A stretch of 64,000 nucleotides of DNA. Source: Vagococcus penaei. GTDB taxonomy: Bacteria > Bacillota > Bacilli > Lactobacillales > Vagococcaceae. The notes under the pieces were generated by a model. It did no database searches, was not told where the DNA came from, and worked only from the letters and a program-made list of their open reading frames with translations. Position numbers and translations under genes: made by a program. This document shows, piece by piece, positions 17,025 through 26,688 of the stretch. The stretch spans positions 372,001-436,000 of the forward strand of contig NZ_CP019609.1 of NCBI RefSeq assembly GCF_001998885.1, in the 5' to 3' direction. The stretch's first letter is position 1, and each line of letters begins with the position of its first letter.

Positions 17025-18435
17025 ATTATACTCCTAAATTTAATTTTTTTAAATATTTTTAATAATATACTAGCTAATAATAAAGTAATTAAAAACGAAC
17101 GAACTAATCCATAAAAAGCATCTCTCGTCCACCATAAAAAATTAACAAATAGTGGAACTATCACTACAAATTTTAAATAGCTTTTTGAACTTAAACAATT
17201 TGTAAAATAAGTTGATACGTATTGTATAAAAAAACCAATGATGGGACAGATAAAGAGACCAAAATATCTAAAATTATAATATACTTCTCCAATAATAGAG
17301 CCACCTAAAGCAGCACCTTTTAACTGTTTAACGTAATGGAGTGATTCAATCATACTCTCCATAAACAAACCTTTATTAGGAAATACTGAGAATACACTAT
17401 TGATATATGTTGATCCCCAACCCATTTTACTAGAATCATCAATTTGAGATATAGCTTGATATACTGTTTGAATTGTACCACCCATCTCATTTACCAATCC
17501 TATTATAGGATTTTGTTTAAAACTTTGCATATAAATTTGAATAAATAATGATATATTTTTAGTTGTTTCTAGCCTAAAACTTGCAATAGAGACTAAAAAA
17601 TTAAAAAAAATTATTCCCAATAAACTATATAAAACAATATTTTTCCAATTAATTTTTCTTATACTATTATTATATATATACATATATAATAATATATATA
17701 TTACTTGTTTTCCTCTACCACCACTTGCCATACTTAATATTAAATATAAAACAACAGATATTAAAATAAAAGAAGATTTACGCTTATTATAGCAACTATA
17801 ATAAAGAATTAAACCAGCAGTACCAGCAAAAAATAATAACCCTAATTCACTGACATAACCATTAACCTGATTATTAAAAACATCTAAATAATTTCCTGTA
17901 ACAGCAGACTTATATTTTGTATAATCTATATAAACTTGAACAGGTAGACCTAAAATAATGAAAGCTAAACTAACCTTTTTTAAAATAAGAAAATTATCTT
18001 TTTTTCTAAAATTTTCTTTTATCTTTTCGTTTAAAAAAACTGACCCTAATAATATTCCAAAAACTATTAAATTCATAGAAATATATGAAAATAAATATGC
18101 TTTAGTTAAAATATTAAAATCTAAAATAAAAAAAAAGTTTTCTTTCATTACTTGAGCATCACCATTTGTCAAAACAAAAGATATTACTTGTCCAAAGTGA
18201 AAAAGAAAAATTAGAACAACAAACAGAAAACTTAAACTCATATAATTGATATGAAATATTTTAAACAAAAAAATTATTAAAATAAAAGTCATTAAAATTA
18301 TAAAGAAAAAAATAGTAATCCATTTTTTTCCTGTTGACGTACTTAATAATAAAAAGCTTGTTGAACCAATTGTATAAATAACAAATAAAAAAAACTAATC
18401 AGCATATATTGATTAAATCTTATTTTTTCAAGCAT
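17021..18435 (-). pseudogene. Wzy-type oligosaccharide repeat unit polymerase with an N-terminal frameshift
   Basis: The long frame (17021-18292) is a hydrophobic protein with about ten to twelve membrane segments and a large outer loop, typical of O-antigen/capsule polymerases. It lacks a ribosome site at its first ATG. A well-placed GAGGTAA-ATG start at 18435 opens MLEKIRFNQYMLISFF, then leaves frame at a T8 run (18387-18394) and stops at 18343. One additional T would continue into FVIYTIGSTSFLLLSTSTGK and the main frame, giving 471 residues. So the gene begins at 18435 and is interrupted, or the run length is wrong in the assembly. Confidence 0.8.
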
Positions 18436-18444
18436 ATAATTACC

Positions 18445-19530
18445 TCATTTTAGATAAATAAATATTTTCCATTTTTTTATTTCTGTCATAATATCATATC
18501 CTGAACATTCAAACATTTCTTGTGTTACAATAATTCTTTTACTATCAACTATTTTTTTTATCCAAATATCAATGTTTTCTGACAAACTAATAAAATTAAC
18601 ATTTTTAAATATATCGACTTCACTACTAATGGTATCTGAAACAACACAGGGTAGACCATTTACCTGTGCTTCAACAAGTGTTAGGGGGACTCCTTCATAT
18701 AAAGAAGGAAATACCATGACATCCATAGCAGATAAAAATTTACCAACATCCTGACGATTACCTAATAATTTAAATTGAGCATTTAAATTATTATCGGAAA
18801 TTTTTTTTTGAATACTATCTTTTAAACTACCATCTCCAATTAATAAAAATTTTACTTTTATTTTTTTTTTATCAAACTGCTCGCATATTTTGATCAAAAA
18901 CTCTTGATTTTTTACGACTTCCATTCTACCAACATGACCTATTAGAATACAATTTTCTTCACAAGCTAATTCATTTCTAATTTTTTTTCTATTAAACAAA
19001 TCGAATTTATATAACAAAAAATCAATTCCATTATTAATAACATCGAAGGGACTATCATTATATAAATATTTACCTGCATCTACTCCACAAGAAATTAATA
19101 AATCTGAATCACGAATAATAAGCTTTTTCATAGTTTTCTCATATAAGTGATAAATAAAATTATTAGTTTCTTTGCCATTGTTTGTACTATGTGAGTGAGA
19201 AATAATTAAACGAATGTTTGTTTTTCTTGCAGCATATGCCACTACTCCGTTATTTAATAACGTATGGCTATGTATTATTTCATAATTATTATCTGTAATT
19301 ATTTTTTTAATATTTTTAACAAACCTCATATAACCATCTTTTGGAAAAGGTATATGATGGACTTTACTACCTCTTTTTAATGCTTCATTTTCTAAATTAC
19401 CAATCTTATCTCCAAATACTATAAAATCATTTTGAAAAATATCTTGGCTTGTATATCTTAAAATATTCATAGCGACAGTTTCTGCTCCACCCGTTCTTAA
19501 TTGGCCAATAACATGAACAATTCTTATCAA
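18445..19530 (-). CDS. Family 4 glycosyltransferase
   Basis: A 361-residue GT-B fold enzyme. The N-terminus IRIVHVIGQLRTGGAETV is typical of GT4 enzymes of capsule loci. GHVGRMEVVKNQEFL and the C-terminal FPSLYEGVPLTLVEAQ (E-x7-E region) form the donor site. The TTG at 19530 is chosen because AGGTGG lies 8 bases before it; an in-frame ATG at 19542 touches that ribosome site and adds four atypical residues. It ends 9 bases before the wzy start. Confidence 0.88.
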   Translation of the reverse strand: MIRIVHVIGQLRTGGAETVAMNILRYTSQDIFQNDFIVFGDKIGNLENEALKRGSKVHHIPFPKDGYMRFVKNIKKIITDNNYEIIHSHTLLNNGVVAYAARKTNIRLIISHSHSTNNGKETNNFIYHLYEKTMKKLIIRDSDLLISCGVDAGKYLYNDSPFDVINNGIDFLLYKFDLFNRKKIRNELACEENCILIGHVGRMEVVKNQEFLIKICEQFDKKKIKVKFLLIGDGSLKDSIQKKISDNNLNAQFKLLGNRQDVGKFLSAMDVMVFPSLYEGVPLTLVEAQVNGLPCVVSDTISSEVDIFKNVNFISLSENIDIWIKKIVDSKRIIVTQEMFECSGYDIMTEIKKWKIFIYLK

Positions 19531-19671
19531 AAAACATCCCACCTATAACTGATATATTATTTATACTAGAATACTAGAAAAAACTATTAAAATTAAAATT
19601 TTATATACTTCTATTTTTAGATTCAGTTAATTTTTTATTTTTTATAAAGAATAACAGTAAAGTTACATTTT

Positions 19672-20610
19672 TTATAAAAAAATCTTCTTAGTTTTAACAG
19701 GATAATATAAGATTCTTTCTTGTAATCCTTTTGGCTTAAAATCTTGACTAATTTGTTTAATCTTTTCGTCATTTAATAATTCATTTATTCTAGAAATTAT
19801 ATTGCCATCGTGTCTGTATGAATTATAAATATCTGAATAAAATATTTTAAGAAAATAAATACTTAAATCCTTCTTTACACCATAATTTGTATAAAAATTG
19901 TTCAAATGTTCCAAGGGTATTTTCCTATTATAAAATTCATTTTTTCTGATTTTAGTCGTTAAAAAACTATCTGCTGTATAATAATTTAAAACATTATATT
20001 CGATATAATGAATTTTATTAGTTGCACTAAAATATTGCAAATTAAACAGAAAATCTTCTCCAACTTCTAACTTTTCATTAAATAATAAATTATATTTTTT
20101 TATTAATATAACAGTGTACAATTTATTATTGATATTATTAAATAATTTTAACTCTCGTAAATATTCAAATTGGTCTACTTTATTGGTTACCTTAGAAAAA
20201 AGTATTTTAGGATTTTCATTTGAAATTTGTTGATTTTTTTGATTAAAAACTTTTATATTTCCAATTAATAAATCATTATTGTAACTATTTTTATAATATT
20301 TATCTAGTGTTTCACAATTATACTCATCATCTGCATCTAAAAAAGATAAGTATTCAGTATCAACTTTTTTAATTCCAAAATTCCTAGCACTCGAAACGCC
20401 ACCATTTAATTTATTAAATAAATATAAATTTAAATTCGTTGTTTTTTTATATTCTTTAACTACCTTTTCACTATTATCTACTGATCCATCATTAACAACG
20501 ATTACTTTAAACAGCTTTTTAGATAACGTCTGATTTTCTAAACTACTCAATGTTCTAATTATTGTATTTTCTGAATTAAACATTGGTATTACAACAGTGA
20601 TTTTTTCCAT
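19672..20610 (-). CDS. Family 2 glycosyltransferase
   Basis: A 312-residue GT-A enzyme: EKITVVIPMFNSENTIIRTL, VVNDGSVDNSEKV, then LSFLDADDEY as the DxD site (about residue 90) and VGEDFLFNLQYFS. It shares its layout with the GT2 at 16032-17024 but differs in sequence, so it likely adds a different sugar. A 141-base AT-rich gap follows before the next gene, the largest gap inside the operon, without a clear promoter. Confidence 0.9.
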   Translation of the reverse strand: MEKITVVIPMFNSENTIIRTLSSLENQTLSKKLFKVIVVNDGSVDNSEKVVKEYKKTTNLNLYLFNKLNGGVSSARNFGIKKVDTEYLSFLDADDEYNCETLDKYYKNSYNNDLLIGNIKVFNQKNQQISNENPKILFSKVTNKVDQFEYLRELKLFNNINNKLYTVILIKKYNLLFNEKLEVGEDFLFNLQYFSATNKIHYIEYNVLNYYTADSFLTTKIRKNEFYNRKIPLEHLNNFYTNYGVKKDLSIYFLKIFYSDIYNSYRHDGNIISRINELLNDEKIKQISQDFKPKGLQERILYYPVKTKKIFL

Positions 20611-20636
20611 TATATACTTCCTTAATAATTATTGAT

Positions 20637-21788
20637 TTAAATTCCGGTAATCAGATAAATATCTTTCATTACTAATTCGACATTGCTTATATTAAATTGT
20701 TTAGCCAGTTCCCTACTAGAATCAGAATAATTTTCTAAAATTAATTTATCAGATTTCATATTAACTAATCTATCCATAAAATAATCTACATCATTTAGAT
20801 TATAAACAAAACCATTTTCATTTGGTATTACTAAGTCCCTATTTCCCCTAATATTTGATAATAACAATGGTTTCCCCATTGCCATTCCTTCAATAACATT
20901 GACCGGTAAACCTTCTCTAAAAGATGCTGATACTAAAACATCTGTAATTTCTAATATGTTTTTTATATCTGTACGATAGCCTAATAAATATACGTTGTCT
21001 TGTAATCCTAATATATTAATTTTATCTTCTAATTCTTTTTTCAAGTCACCTTTTCCAACCAATAATAATTTGAAGTTATCACCATGTAATTTAGCATAGT
21101 TAACAACATCAACGAGAAATGTTTGATTTTTATTTGTATTAAGCTCCCCGACACAAGTTAAAATAAAATCTTCTGAATGTAGTCCCATCTCAGTTCTTAT
21201 ATTCTTTTTTTCACTGTCAGATAAAGTTGGTCTAAATTTTTCTATATCTACTCCAACTCCGTTTACTAGCTCAACATTTGTTTTAAACTTTGAAGAAGCA
21301 ATGTCATAGTCTTCCTGATTTATTGTAATTAATTTATCCGTATACTTAGTCAAATACTTTTCTACAGGATAATATAATAACCAATTTTGTACAGGTGCAC
21401 CTTTAAAAAAGTGAAAACCATGTGCTGTATAAATAACTTTTGTAGGATAATTTTTAAATACTAATCTGCCGATAACACCCCCAACTGGAGTATGCATATG
21501 AACTAGTGAATAATCCTCTGTATCTTGTAATATTTTCAACTTTTTAAATGCCTTAAAATTTGACAAGGAAAACGGCGATCTTGCAAAATCAATTTGATGA
21601 TAACTTACATTTAAATCGTCTAAACTATATTTAAAATTGTTAATCAAATCGAACGTAGCATTTCCATAATCATTAAAATTACAAGCAACATGAACTTCAT
21701 ATCCCAATTCTTGTAGTAATTTTATATTAGGCATATTAAATTTTTCAATCATTGAAGGAACGGTTGCTAATACTAATGCTTTTTTCAT
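20637..21788 (-). CDS. Family 4 glycosyltransferase (EpsD-like)
   Basis: A 383-residue GT-B enzyme. HMHTPVGGVIGRLVFKNY and YTAHGFHFFKGAP are the acceptor-side motifs of the EpsD/second-sugar group that follows a PglC-type priming enzyme. LTCVGELNTNKNQTFLVDV and SASFREGLPVNVIEGMAMG make the donor site. It probably adds the second sugar onto the primed lipid. A strong ribosome site (GGAGGGAAG) precedes the ATG; the start overlaps the acetyltransferase stop by 4 bases. Confidence 0.88.
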   Translation of the reverse strand: MKKALVLATVPSMIEKFNMPNIKLLQELGYEVHVACNFNDYGNATFDLINNFKYSLDDLNVSYHQIDFARSPFSLSNFKAFKKLKILQDTEDYSLVHMHTPVGGVIGRLVFKNYPTKVIYTAHGFHFFKGAPVQNWLLYYPVEKYLTKYTDKLITINQEDYDIASSKFKTNVELVNGVGVDIEKFRPTLSDSEKKNIRTEMGLHSEDFILTCVGELNTNKNQTFLVDVVNYAKLHGDNFKLLLVGKGDLKKELEDKINILGLQDNVYLLGYRTDIKNILEITDVLVSASFREGLPVNVIEGMAMGKPLLLSNIRGNRDLVIPNENGFVYNLNDVDYFMDRLVNMKSDKLILENYSDSSRELAKQFNISNVELVMKDIYLITGI

Positions 21789-22414
21789 GTATGCTTCCCT
21801 CCATTCTTTACAATACCATAATATACTTTATTGGATTCTTCGATATTTTGAAGAACTAATGATGCAGCACCAACAATAATATCATTTCCTATTGAAACAT
21901 TATTTATTATCGTACTTCCAATTCCAATCCATGTCTGGCTTCCAATACTTACTTGACCACCTAACGCAACATTAGGCGATAAATGGACAAAATCATTTAT
22001 TGTGTTCTCATGTTCAACAATCGTAGCTGTATTAATTATGCAACCTTTACCAATAGTTGAGTCTACATTTATTGTTACATTTTGATGAATACTAGTACCT
22101 TCTTTGATTAAAACATTTAAACCTATTGTAGCTGTTGGATGAATTAAAGTAGCTATTTTTTTATGCATTTTTTCCAATTCAACTATAATTTTTTTACGGA
22201 CCTCATTATTACCAATAGCAACAAAATAATCGTAATCATCTGGTAGCATTGGTAAATCTTCCATACTGCCAATAATCTTAAATTCCAAGCACTTTTTTAA
22301 TACTGAATAGTTGTCATCTATAAATTCAATGCTATCCCATTTTTTCATATCAAATGCTATATTAGCACAAACCTTGCCATGACCACCGGCACCTATAATA
22401 ATTAATCGCTTCAT
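21785..22414 (-). CDS. PglD/NeuD-like sugar O/N-acetyltransferase (hexapeptide)
   Basis: A protein of about 209 residues with an N-terminal Rossmann-like part (RLIIIGAGGHGKVCANIAFD) binding the nucleotide sugar and a C-terminal left-handed beta-helix of hexapeptide repeats (INVDSTIGKGCIINTATIV, VHLSPNVALGG). The His of VEHENTIND is the candidate base. Next to PglF-, PglE- and PglC-like genes it most likely acetylates UDP-4-amino-4,6-dideoxy-GlcNAc to UDP-di-N-acetylbacillosamine. The ATG at 22414 follows AGGTGA; a GTG at 22423 is an alternative. Confidence 0.87.
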   Translation of the reverse strand: MKRLIIIGAGGHGKVCANIAFDMKKWDSIEFIDDNYSVLKKCLEFKIIGSMEDLPMLPDDYDYFVAIGNNEVRKKIIVELEKMHKKIATLIHPTATIGLNVLIKEGTSIHQNVTINVDSTIGKGCIINTATIVEHENTINDFVHLSPNVALGGQVSIGSQTWIGIGSTIINNVSIGNDIIVGAASLVLQNIEESNKVYYGIVKNGGKHT

Positions 22415-22415
22415 T

Positions 22416-23021
22416 TTATTCACCTGTAAATTCTTTCATGGTAACAGAATTATCTGCAGAAATACCATCTTTTTTCACTACTTTTAATACAGTCAATAAA
22501 ATAATTTTACAATCAAAAAAGAAGGATATATCATTAACGTATTGGACATCTAATTTAAATTTTTCAGACCAAGATAGCGCATTTCTACCATTAACTTGTG
22601 CCCAACCTGTCAATCCTGGCCTTACTAAATGTCTTTTTCTCTGTTCATCATTATATAGTGGCAGGTATTTTACTAATAAAGGTCTAGGTCCAACGATTGA
22701 CATATCACCTTTTAGTATATTCCATAATTCAGGCAATTCATCTAGACTTGTTGAACGAAGTAATTTACCAAATTTTGTTAATCGTTCACTATCAGGTAAA
22801 AGATTCCCTTCACTATCTGTTACAGAAGTCATTGTCCTAAATTTATACATATTAAAAATTTTATCATTTTTACCAGGTCTTGCTTGCTTGAAAATAACTG
22901 GTGAACCTAATTTAGTACGTACTAATATGGCAACAATTAACAAAACTGGTGATAGAATGATCATGGCTAATCCTGATAGACTAATATCTAACAAACGTTT
23001 AACATATTTTTTATAAATCAT
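22416..23021 (-). CDS. PglC-like initiating phosphoglycosyl transferase
   Basis: A 201-residue monotopic enzyme that primes the repeat unit by moving a sugar-phosphate to undecaprenyl phosphate. It has one N-terminal membrane segment (LSGLAMIILSPVLLIVAIL), then SPVIFKQARPGKNDKIF, MYKFRTM, the catalytic LRSTSLDELPELWNILKGDM (Asp-Glu pair) and SIVGPRPLL. Its size matches PglC/EpsL rather than the long WcaJ type. The ATG at 23021 is favoured; a TTG at 23039 would overlap the aminotransferase gene and lacks a ribosome site. Confidence 0.92.
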   Translation of the reverse strand: MIYKKYVKRLLDISLSGLAMIILSPVLLIVAILVRTKLGSPVIFKQARPGKNDKIFNMYKFRTMTSVTDSEGNLLPDSERLTKFGKLLRSTSLDELPELWNILKGDMSIVGPRPLLVKYLPLYNDEQRKRHLVRPGLTGWAQVNGRNALSWSEKFKLDVQYVNDISFFFDCKIILLTVLKVVKKDGISADNSVTMKEFTGE

Positions 23022-23028
23022 CTTATAT

Positions 23029-24141
23029 CTATTCTCCAAATAGTTCTTTAATAATTTTAATAACTTCTAATTGTTGTGATTCTGTCATTTTAGTATCACT
23101 TGGCAAGCATACTCCTTGATTAAACAGCGTTTCAGCCACATCAGAACCAACATAATCATACTCTTCAAAAAATGGTTGCAGATGCATTGGTTTCCAAACA
23201 GGACGACTTTCAATATTTTCTTTTTCGAGTGCATCCATCACTTCTGTTGGAGTAACTTTACCTGTTAATAGCATGGGTGACAACCAATGATTAGAATATT
23301 CATTAGGTAGTTCACTTATAAACTCAATACCTTCAATTTGACCTAATTCACGTTTATATAAATCAAAAATCGCTCTTTTTTTAGTAACACGAGCATCTAA
23401 TACCTTCAACTGTCCACGACCAATACCTGCGACTACATTGCTCATACGATAATTAAAACCTAATTCAGAATGTTGATAATGTCTTGCTTGATCGCGACTT
23501 TGTGTAGCCCAAAAACGAGTTTTTTTAATAGCTTCTTCATCATTTGATACGAGCATGCCCCCACCAGACGTTGTAATAATCTTATTACCATTAAATGAGA
23601 AGATACCAAATTCACCAAAAGTTCCTGTATATTGATTATTAAATGTCGTTCCTAAACTTTCAGCAGCATCCTCAATTAATGGAACATTGTGTGCATCACA
23701 AATTTCTTTAATTTCATCAATTTTAGCTGATTGACCGTAAAGATGAACTACAAGTACTGCTTTCGGTTGATATTTTTCAAAAGCATTTTTTAAAGCAACT
23801 GGATCCATATTCCATGTATCCCTCTCGCTATCGATAAAAACTGGCGTTGCATGTTGATAAATAATAGGATTGGCTGTTGCTGAAAAGGTTAACGATTGAC
23901 AAAAAACAATATCTCCTTCACCCACACCAACACTTTTTAAAGCTAAATGGATGGCAGCAGTTCCTGATGATAGCGCAGCTGCATGTTTAATACCTACTTT
24001 ATCAGTTAATTCATTTTCAAACTCATTGACATTTTTACCCAAAGGTGCAATCCAATTTGTGTCAAATGCTTCTTTTACATATTCTTGCTCATATCCTTCA
24101 TCGCTCATATGTGGTGATGATAAAAATAATCGGTCTTTCAT
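23029..24141 (-). CDS. DegT/DnrJ/EryC1 aminotransferase (PglE-like)
   Basis: A 370-residue PLP enzyme. SSGTAAIHLALKSVG binds the cofactor phosphate, HLYGQSAKIDEI and LIEDAAESLG follow, and the Schiff-base lysine is in FSFNGNKIITTSGGG (about residue 185). Together with the neighbouring 4,6-dehydratase it should convert UDP-4-keto-6-deoxy-GlcNAc to the 4-amino sugar, as PglE and EpsN do. It is 14 bases after the dehydratase gene and has a clear GGAGGGG ribosome site. Confidence 0.92.
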   Translation of the reverse strand: MKDRLFLSSPHMSDEGYEQEYVKEAFDTNWIAPLGKNVNEFENELTDKVGIKHAAALSSGTAAIHLALKSVGVGEGDIVFCQSLTFSATANPIIYQHATPVFIDSERDTWNMDPVALKNAFEKYQPKAVLVVHLYGQSAKIDEIKEICDAHNVPLIEDAAESLGTTFNNQYTGTFGEFGIFSFNGNKIITTSGGGMLVSNDEEAIKKTRFWATQSRDQARHYQHSELGFNYRMSNVVAGIGRGQLKVLDARVTKKRAIFDLYKRELGQIEGIEFISELPNEYSNHWLSPMLLTGKVTPTEVMDALEKENIESRPVWKPMHLQPFFEEYDYVGSDVAETLFNQGVCLPSDTKMTESQQLEVIKIIKELFGE

Positions 24142-24155
24142 TTACTTCCCCTCCA

Positions 24156-25883
24156 CTATCCTTCACTCGATTTTTTCGCATAGGCGATTAGTTCTTTAGC
24201 TAATTCTTGGTCACTCACTGGTAAATCAGTGACTTTTTCGATGACCTCTTCATAACTAAAGCCATTAACAGTCCCCACAAATATTTTATCATGGATTTGT
24301 TCTGGCGAGCGTTCTTTATCGACTAATAACTCTTCATATAGTTTTTCACCAGGACGAATACCACTTTCAACAATTCGTATCTCATGTTCACTGTGCCCAC
24401 TTAATTTAATAATTTTCTTAGCCAAATCAACAATTTTTACCGGCTCACCCATATCTAAGATAAAGATTTCGCCACCTTTAGCGACTTGTTCTTTAAAGAT
24501 TGGGACTACGCTACCTCGACTACCTAGTACGTTTCCAAAGCGTACCGCTGAAAATTTGGTGACGCCATGTTTGTTTAAGCCAGTTACAATCATCTCAGCA
24601 ATTCGTTTAGTTGCACCCATGACATTTGGCGGATTAACGGCTTTATCTGTAGAAATCATCACAAATGATTGTACTTGGTGTTTTAACGCCATTTCAGCGA
24701 CGTTTTTTGTCCCAAAAATATTATTTTTCACTGCTTCAGATGGATTGTATTCCATTAAAGGAACATGCTTATGAGCCGCAGCATGATAGATGATTTTTGG
24801 CTGATACTTACCAATAATATCATCCAAGCGATGTCGATCTTGAATATCAGCAATCACTGGGACTAGTTCGGTGTTTTTTTCACGAAATGTTTGTTGTAAT
24901 TCACGATGGATTTGATAGATACTATTTTCACCATGACCTAGTAAAATAATGCGCTCAGGTGAGAACATCATCACTTGACGACAAATCTCAGAGCCAATCG
25001 AACCACCAGCACCGGTCACCATAACTGTTTCTCCGGTTACTTGTTGTTTGATAGCATCTACGTCTAACTTAATTTCATCACGACCTAATAAGTCAACCAC
25101 ATCAATTTCTCTTAGTTGGGCGGGTGACGTATTACCATTCATTGATAGCTCCTCGATAGAAGGCATCGAACTTAGTTCAACATCTAAAGGATTGGTAATA
25201 TCTAGTAACCGTTCGTACTGTTTAGCGGTCATTGATGGGATTGCCACAATTAATTTATCAACCTCATAGTCAGAGACTAACTCTGGCAATGCTCCAAAGG
25301 TTCCTAAAACTTTTTTGCCACCTAAAACCATACCCACTTTATTTGGATCATCATCAAGAAAACCGACAATTTTACATTGTTGTTGATGTTTTCTTAGAGC
25401 ATTAAATAGTAGTTCGCCACCATCACCTGCACCAAGAATCAAGACATTTTCCATCTTTTTTTTAACGGAAATGTTTTCTCTAGCCCAAGGTGATTGATCG
25501 ACAATAACACGCCAGATAATACGACTACCAATAATTAGAGCTAATGATAAAAAGTATGATGAAACAATTTGTGCGACTAATACTTCTGTATTAAAAACAT
25601 CTAACATCACAAAAATAACTAATTCAAATGCTAACACAATAGTCAATGTGGTGAAAATAGAAATAATCGCATTCAATCCAGTGTAACGATTAATGCGATT
25701 AAATACGTTTAGCACTGATCCTAAAACTATATAAGCTACCCATGACACTACGACTTGATACAATACAAATCGTAGTGATACGGTAGCGTAGGATTCAATA
25801 AAAATATAACTTAGCATTGCCGAAAAAATAATAATCAATGAGTCCACACTCATTAATACGGCAATTTTCATTCGTCTCCCCAT
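24156..25883 (-). CDS. Membrane UDP-GlcNAc 4,6-dehydratase (CapD/PglF/EpsC-like)
   Basis: A 575-residue protein with four N-terminal membrane segments (to about residue 125), a first nucleotide-binding part (LILGAGDGGELL) and a second, catalytic short-chain dehydrogenase domain (VTGAGGSIGSEICRQ). The catalytic stretch ISTDKAVNPPNVMGATKR has Met in place of the usual Tyr, a feature of the long 4,6-dehydratases such as PglF. It makes UDP-4-keto-6-deoxy-GlcNAc, the first step to bacillosamine. A second ATG four codons on is also possible. Confidence 0.92.
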   Translation of the reverse strand: MGRRMKIAVLMSVDSLIIIFSAMLSYIFIESYATVSLRFVLYQVVVSWVAYIVLGSVLNVFNRINRYTGLNAIISIFTTLTIVLAFELVIFVMLDVFNTEVLVAQIVSSYFLSLALIIGSRIIWRVIVDQSPWARENISVKKKMENVLILGAGDGGELLFNALRKHQQQCKIVGFLDDDPNKVGMVLGGKKVLGTFGALPELVSDYEVDKLIVAIPSMTAKQYERLLDITNPLDVELSSMPSIEELSMNGNTSPAQLREIDVVDLLGRDEIKLDVDAIKQQVTGETVMVTGAGGSIGSEICRQVMMFSPERIILLGHGENSIYQIHRELQQTFREKNTELVPVIADIQDRHRLDDIIGKYQPKIIYHAAAHKHVPLMEYNPSEAVKNNIFGTKNVAEMALKHQVQSFVMISTDKAVNPPNVMGATKRIAEMIVTGLNKHGVTKFSAVRFGNVLGSRGSVVPIFKEQVAKGGEIFILDMGEPVKIVDLAKKIIKLSGHSEHEIRIVESGIRPGEKLYEELLVDKERSPEQIHDKIFVGTVNGFSYEEVIEKVTDLPVSDQELAKELIAYAKKSSEG

Positions 25884-25906
25884 AAAACAACACTTCCTTC
25901 ATTTTT

Positions 25907-26674
25907 TTAAAACAATCCTAAAAATTTCTTGCGGTACTCTTTCTCAGGAAGAGTATGCGTTCTATCACCATTAATCACATCTTTTGCGGTTTGTTTAAAG
26001 TATTCTAGCTTTTCTTCGCCAAATTCTTTTTCTAATTTTGCTAAAGCTTCAGCAGTGAAGAAACCACGTCGCTCAGTGTTATGAGCATCGGATGCAAGTA
26101 AGTGCGCGTAATTATGTTTGATTAATAATTTCGCTGTTTTTTCAATTTCTTTACCAAATTCACCTACATAACTTGCATTTGTTACCTGTGTGATACAACC
26201 CATTTCGATAAATGGCAATAAAATATTGGGATTATGGATAATCGCTGTATTTCTTTCGGGGTGAACGATGATTGGTGTATAGCCGTTTGTACAAAGGTCA
26301 AATAAGACTTGTTCGGCGTAAGCAGGAACAGTTGCAGCAGGAAATTCAATCAAAATATAAATATTATTCAAATCAGCAAATAATATCGTATCTTTTTTGA
26401 TACGGTCTAGTAGGTCTCCAGATAGTCGGACTTCTTGTCCTTCTAGAACAATTAGTGGAATACCGGCATCGTCTAACGCATCTTGCAAGTCTTGCACTTG
26501 TGTGATGACGGTGTCTTTTTCATTCGTAAAGACGCCGTTATTGTGGTGAGGAGTACATAATATATGGGTAATACCTTCAGAGACGGCTACACGAGCCATC
26601 TCTAAAGAATCTTCTAACGTTTTTGCACCATCATCAACGCCAGGTAAAATATGACAATGAATATCAACTGTCAT
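25907..26674 (-). CDS. cpsB: CpsB/YwqE-type protein tyrosine phosphatase (PHP family)
   Basis: A 255-residue metal-dependent phosphatase. The metal-binding motif DIHCHILPGVDDGAKTLEDS lies at the N-terminus, with HPERN and LLASDAHN further on supplying other ligands. It dephosphorylates the tyrosine kinase CpsD and so controls chain length and export of the capsule. It sits directly after cpsD, 14 bases away, with a strong AAAGGAGG ribosome site. Confidence 0.94.
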   Translation of the reverse strand: MTVDIHCHILPGVDDGAKTLEDSLEMARVAVSEGITHILCTPHHNNGVFTNEKDTVITQVQDLQDALDDAGIPLIVLEGQEVRLSGDLLDRIKKDTILFADLNNIYILIEFPAATVPAYAEQVLFDLCTNGYTPIIVHPERNTAIIHNPNILLPFIEMGCITQVTNASYVGEFGKEIEKTAKLLIKHNYAHLLASDAHNTERRGFFTAEALAKLEKEFGEEKLEYFKQTAKDVINGDRTHTLPEKEYRKKFLGLF

Positions 26675-26688
26675 GTTGTCAGCCTCCT

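Noticed and set aside
18343-18435. The 30-codon frame before wzy as a leader peptide or separate small gene
   Set aside because: Its sequence continues as the polymerase N-terminus in the shifted frame, so it is better explained as the broken 5' end of wzy.
22438-23016. A 192-codon plus-strand frame opposite the PglC-like gene
   Set aside because: The minus strand encodes a phosphoglycosyl transferase with all family motifs; the antisense frame has no recognisable domain or ribosome site.
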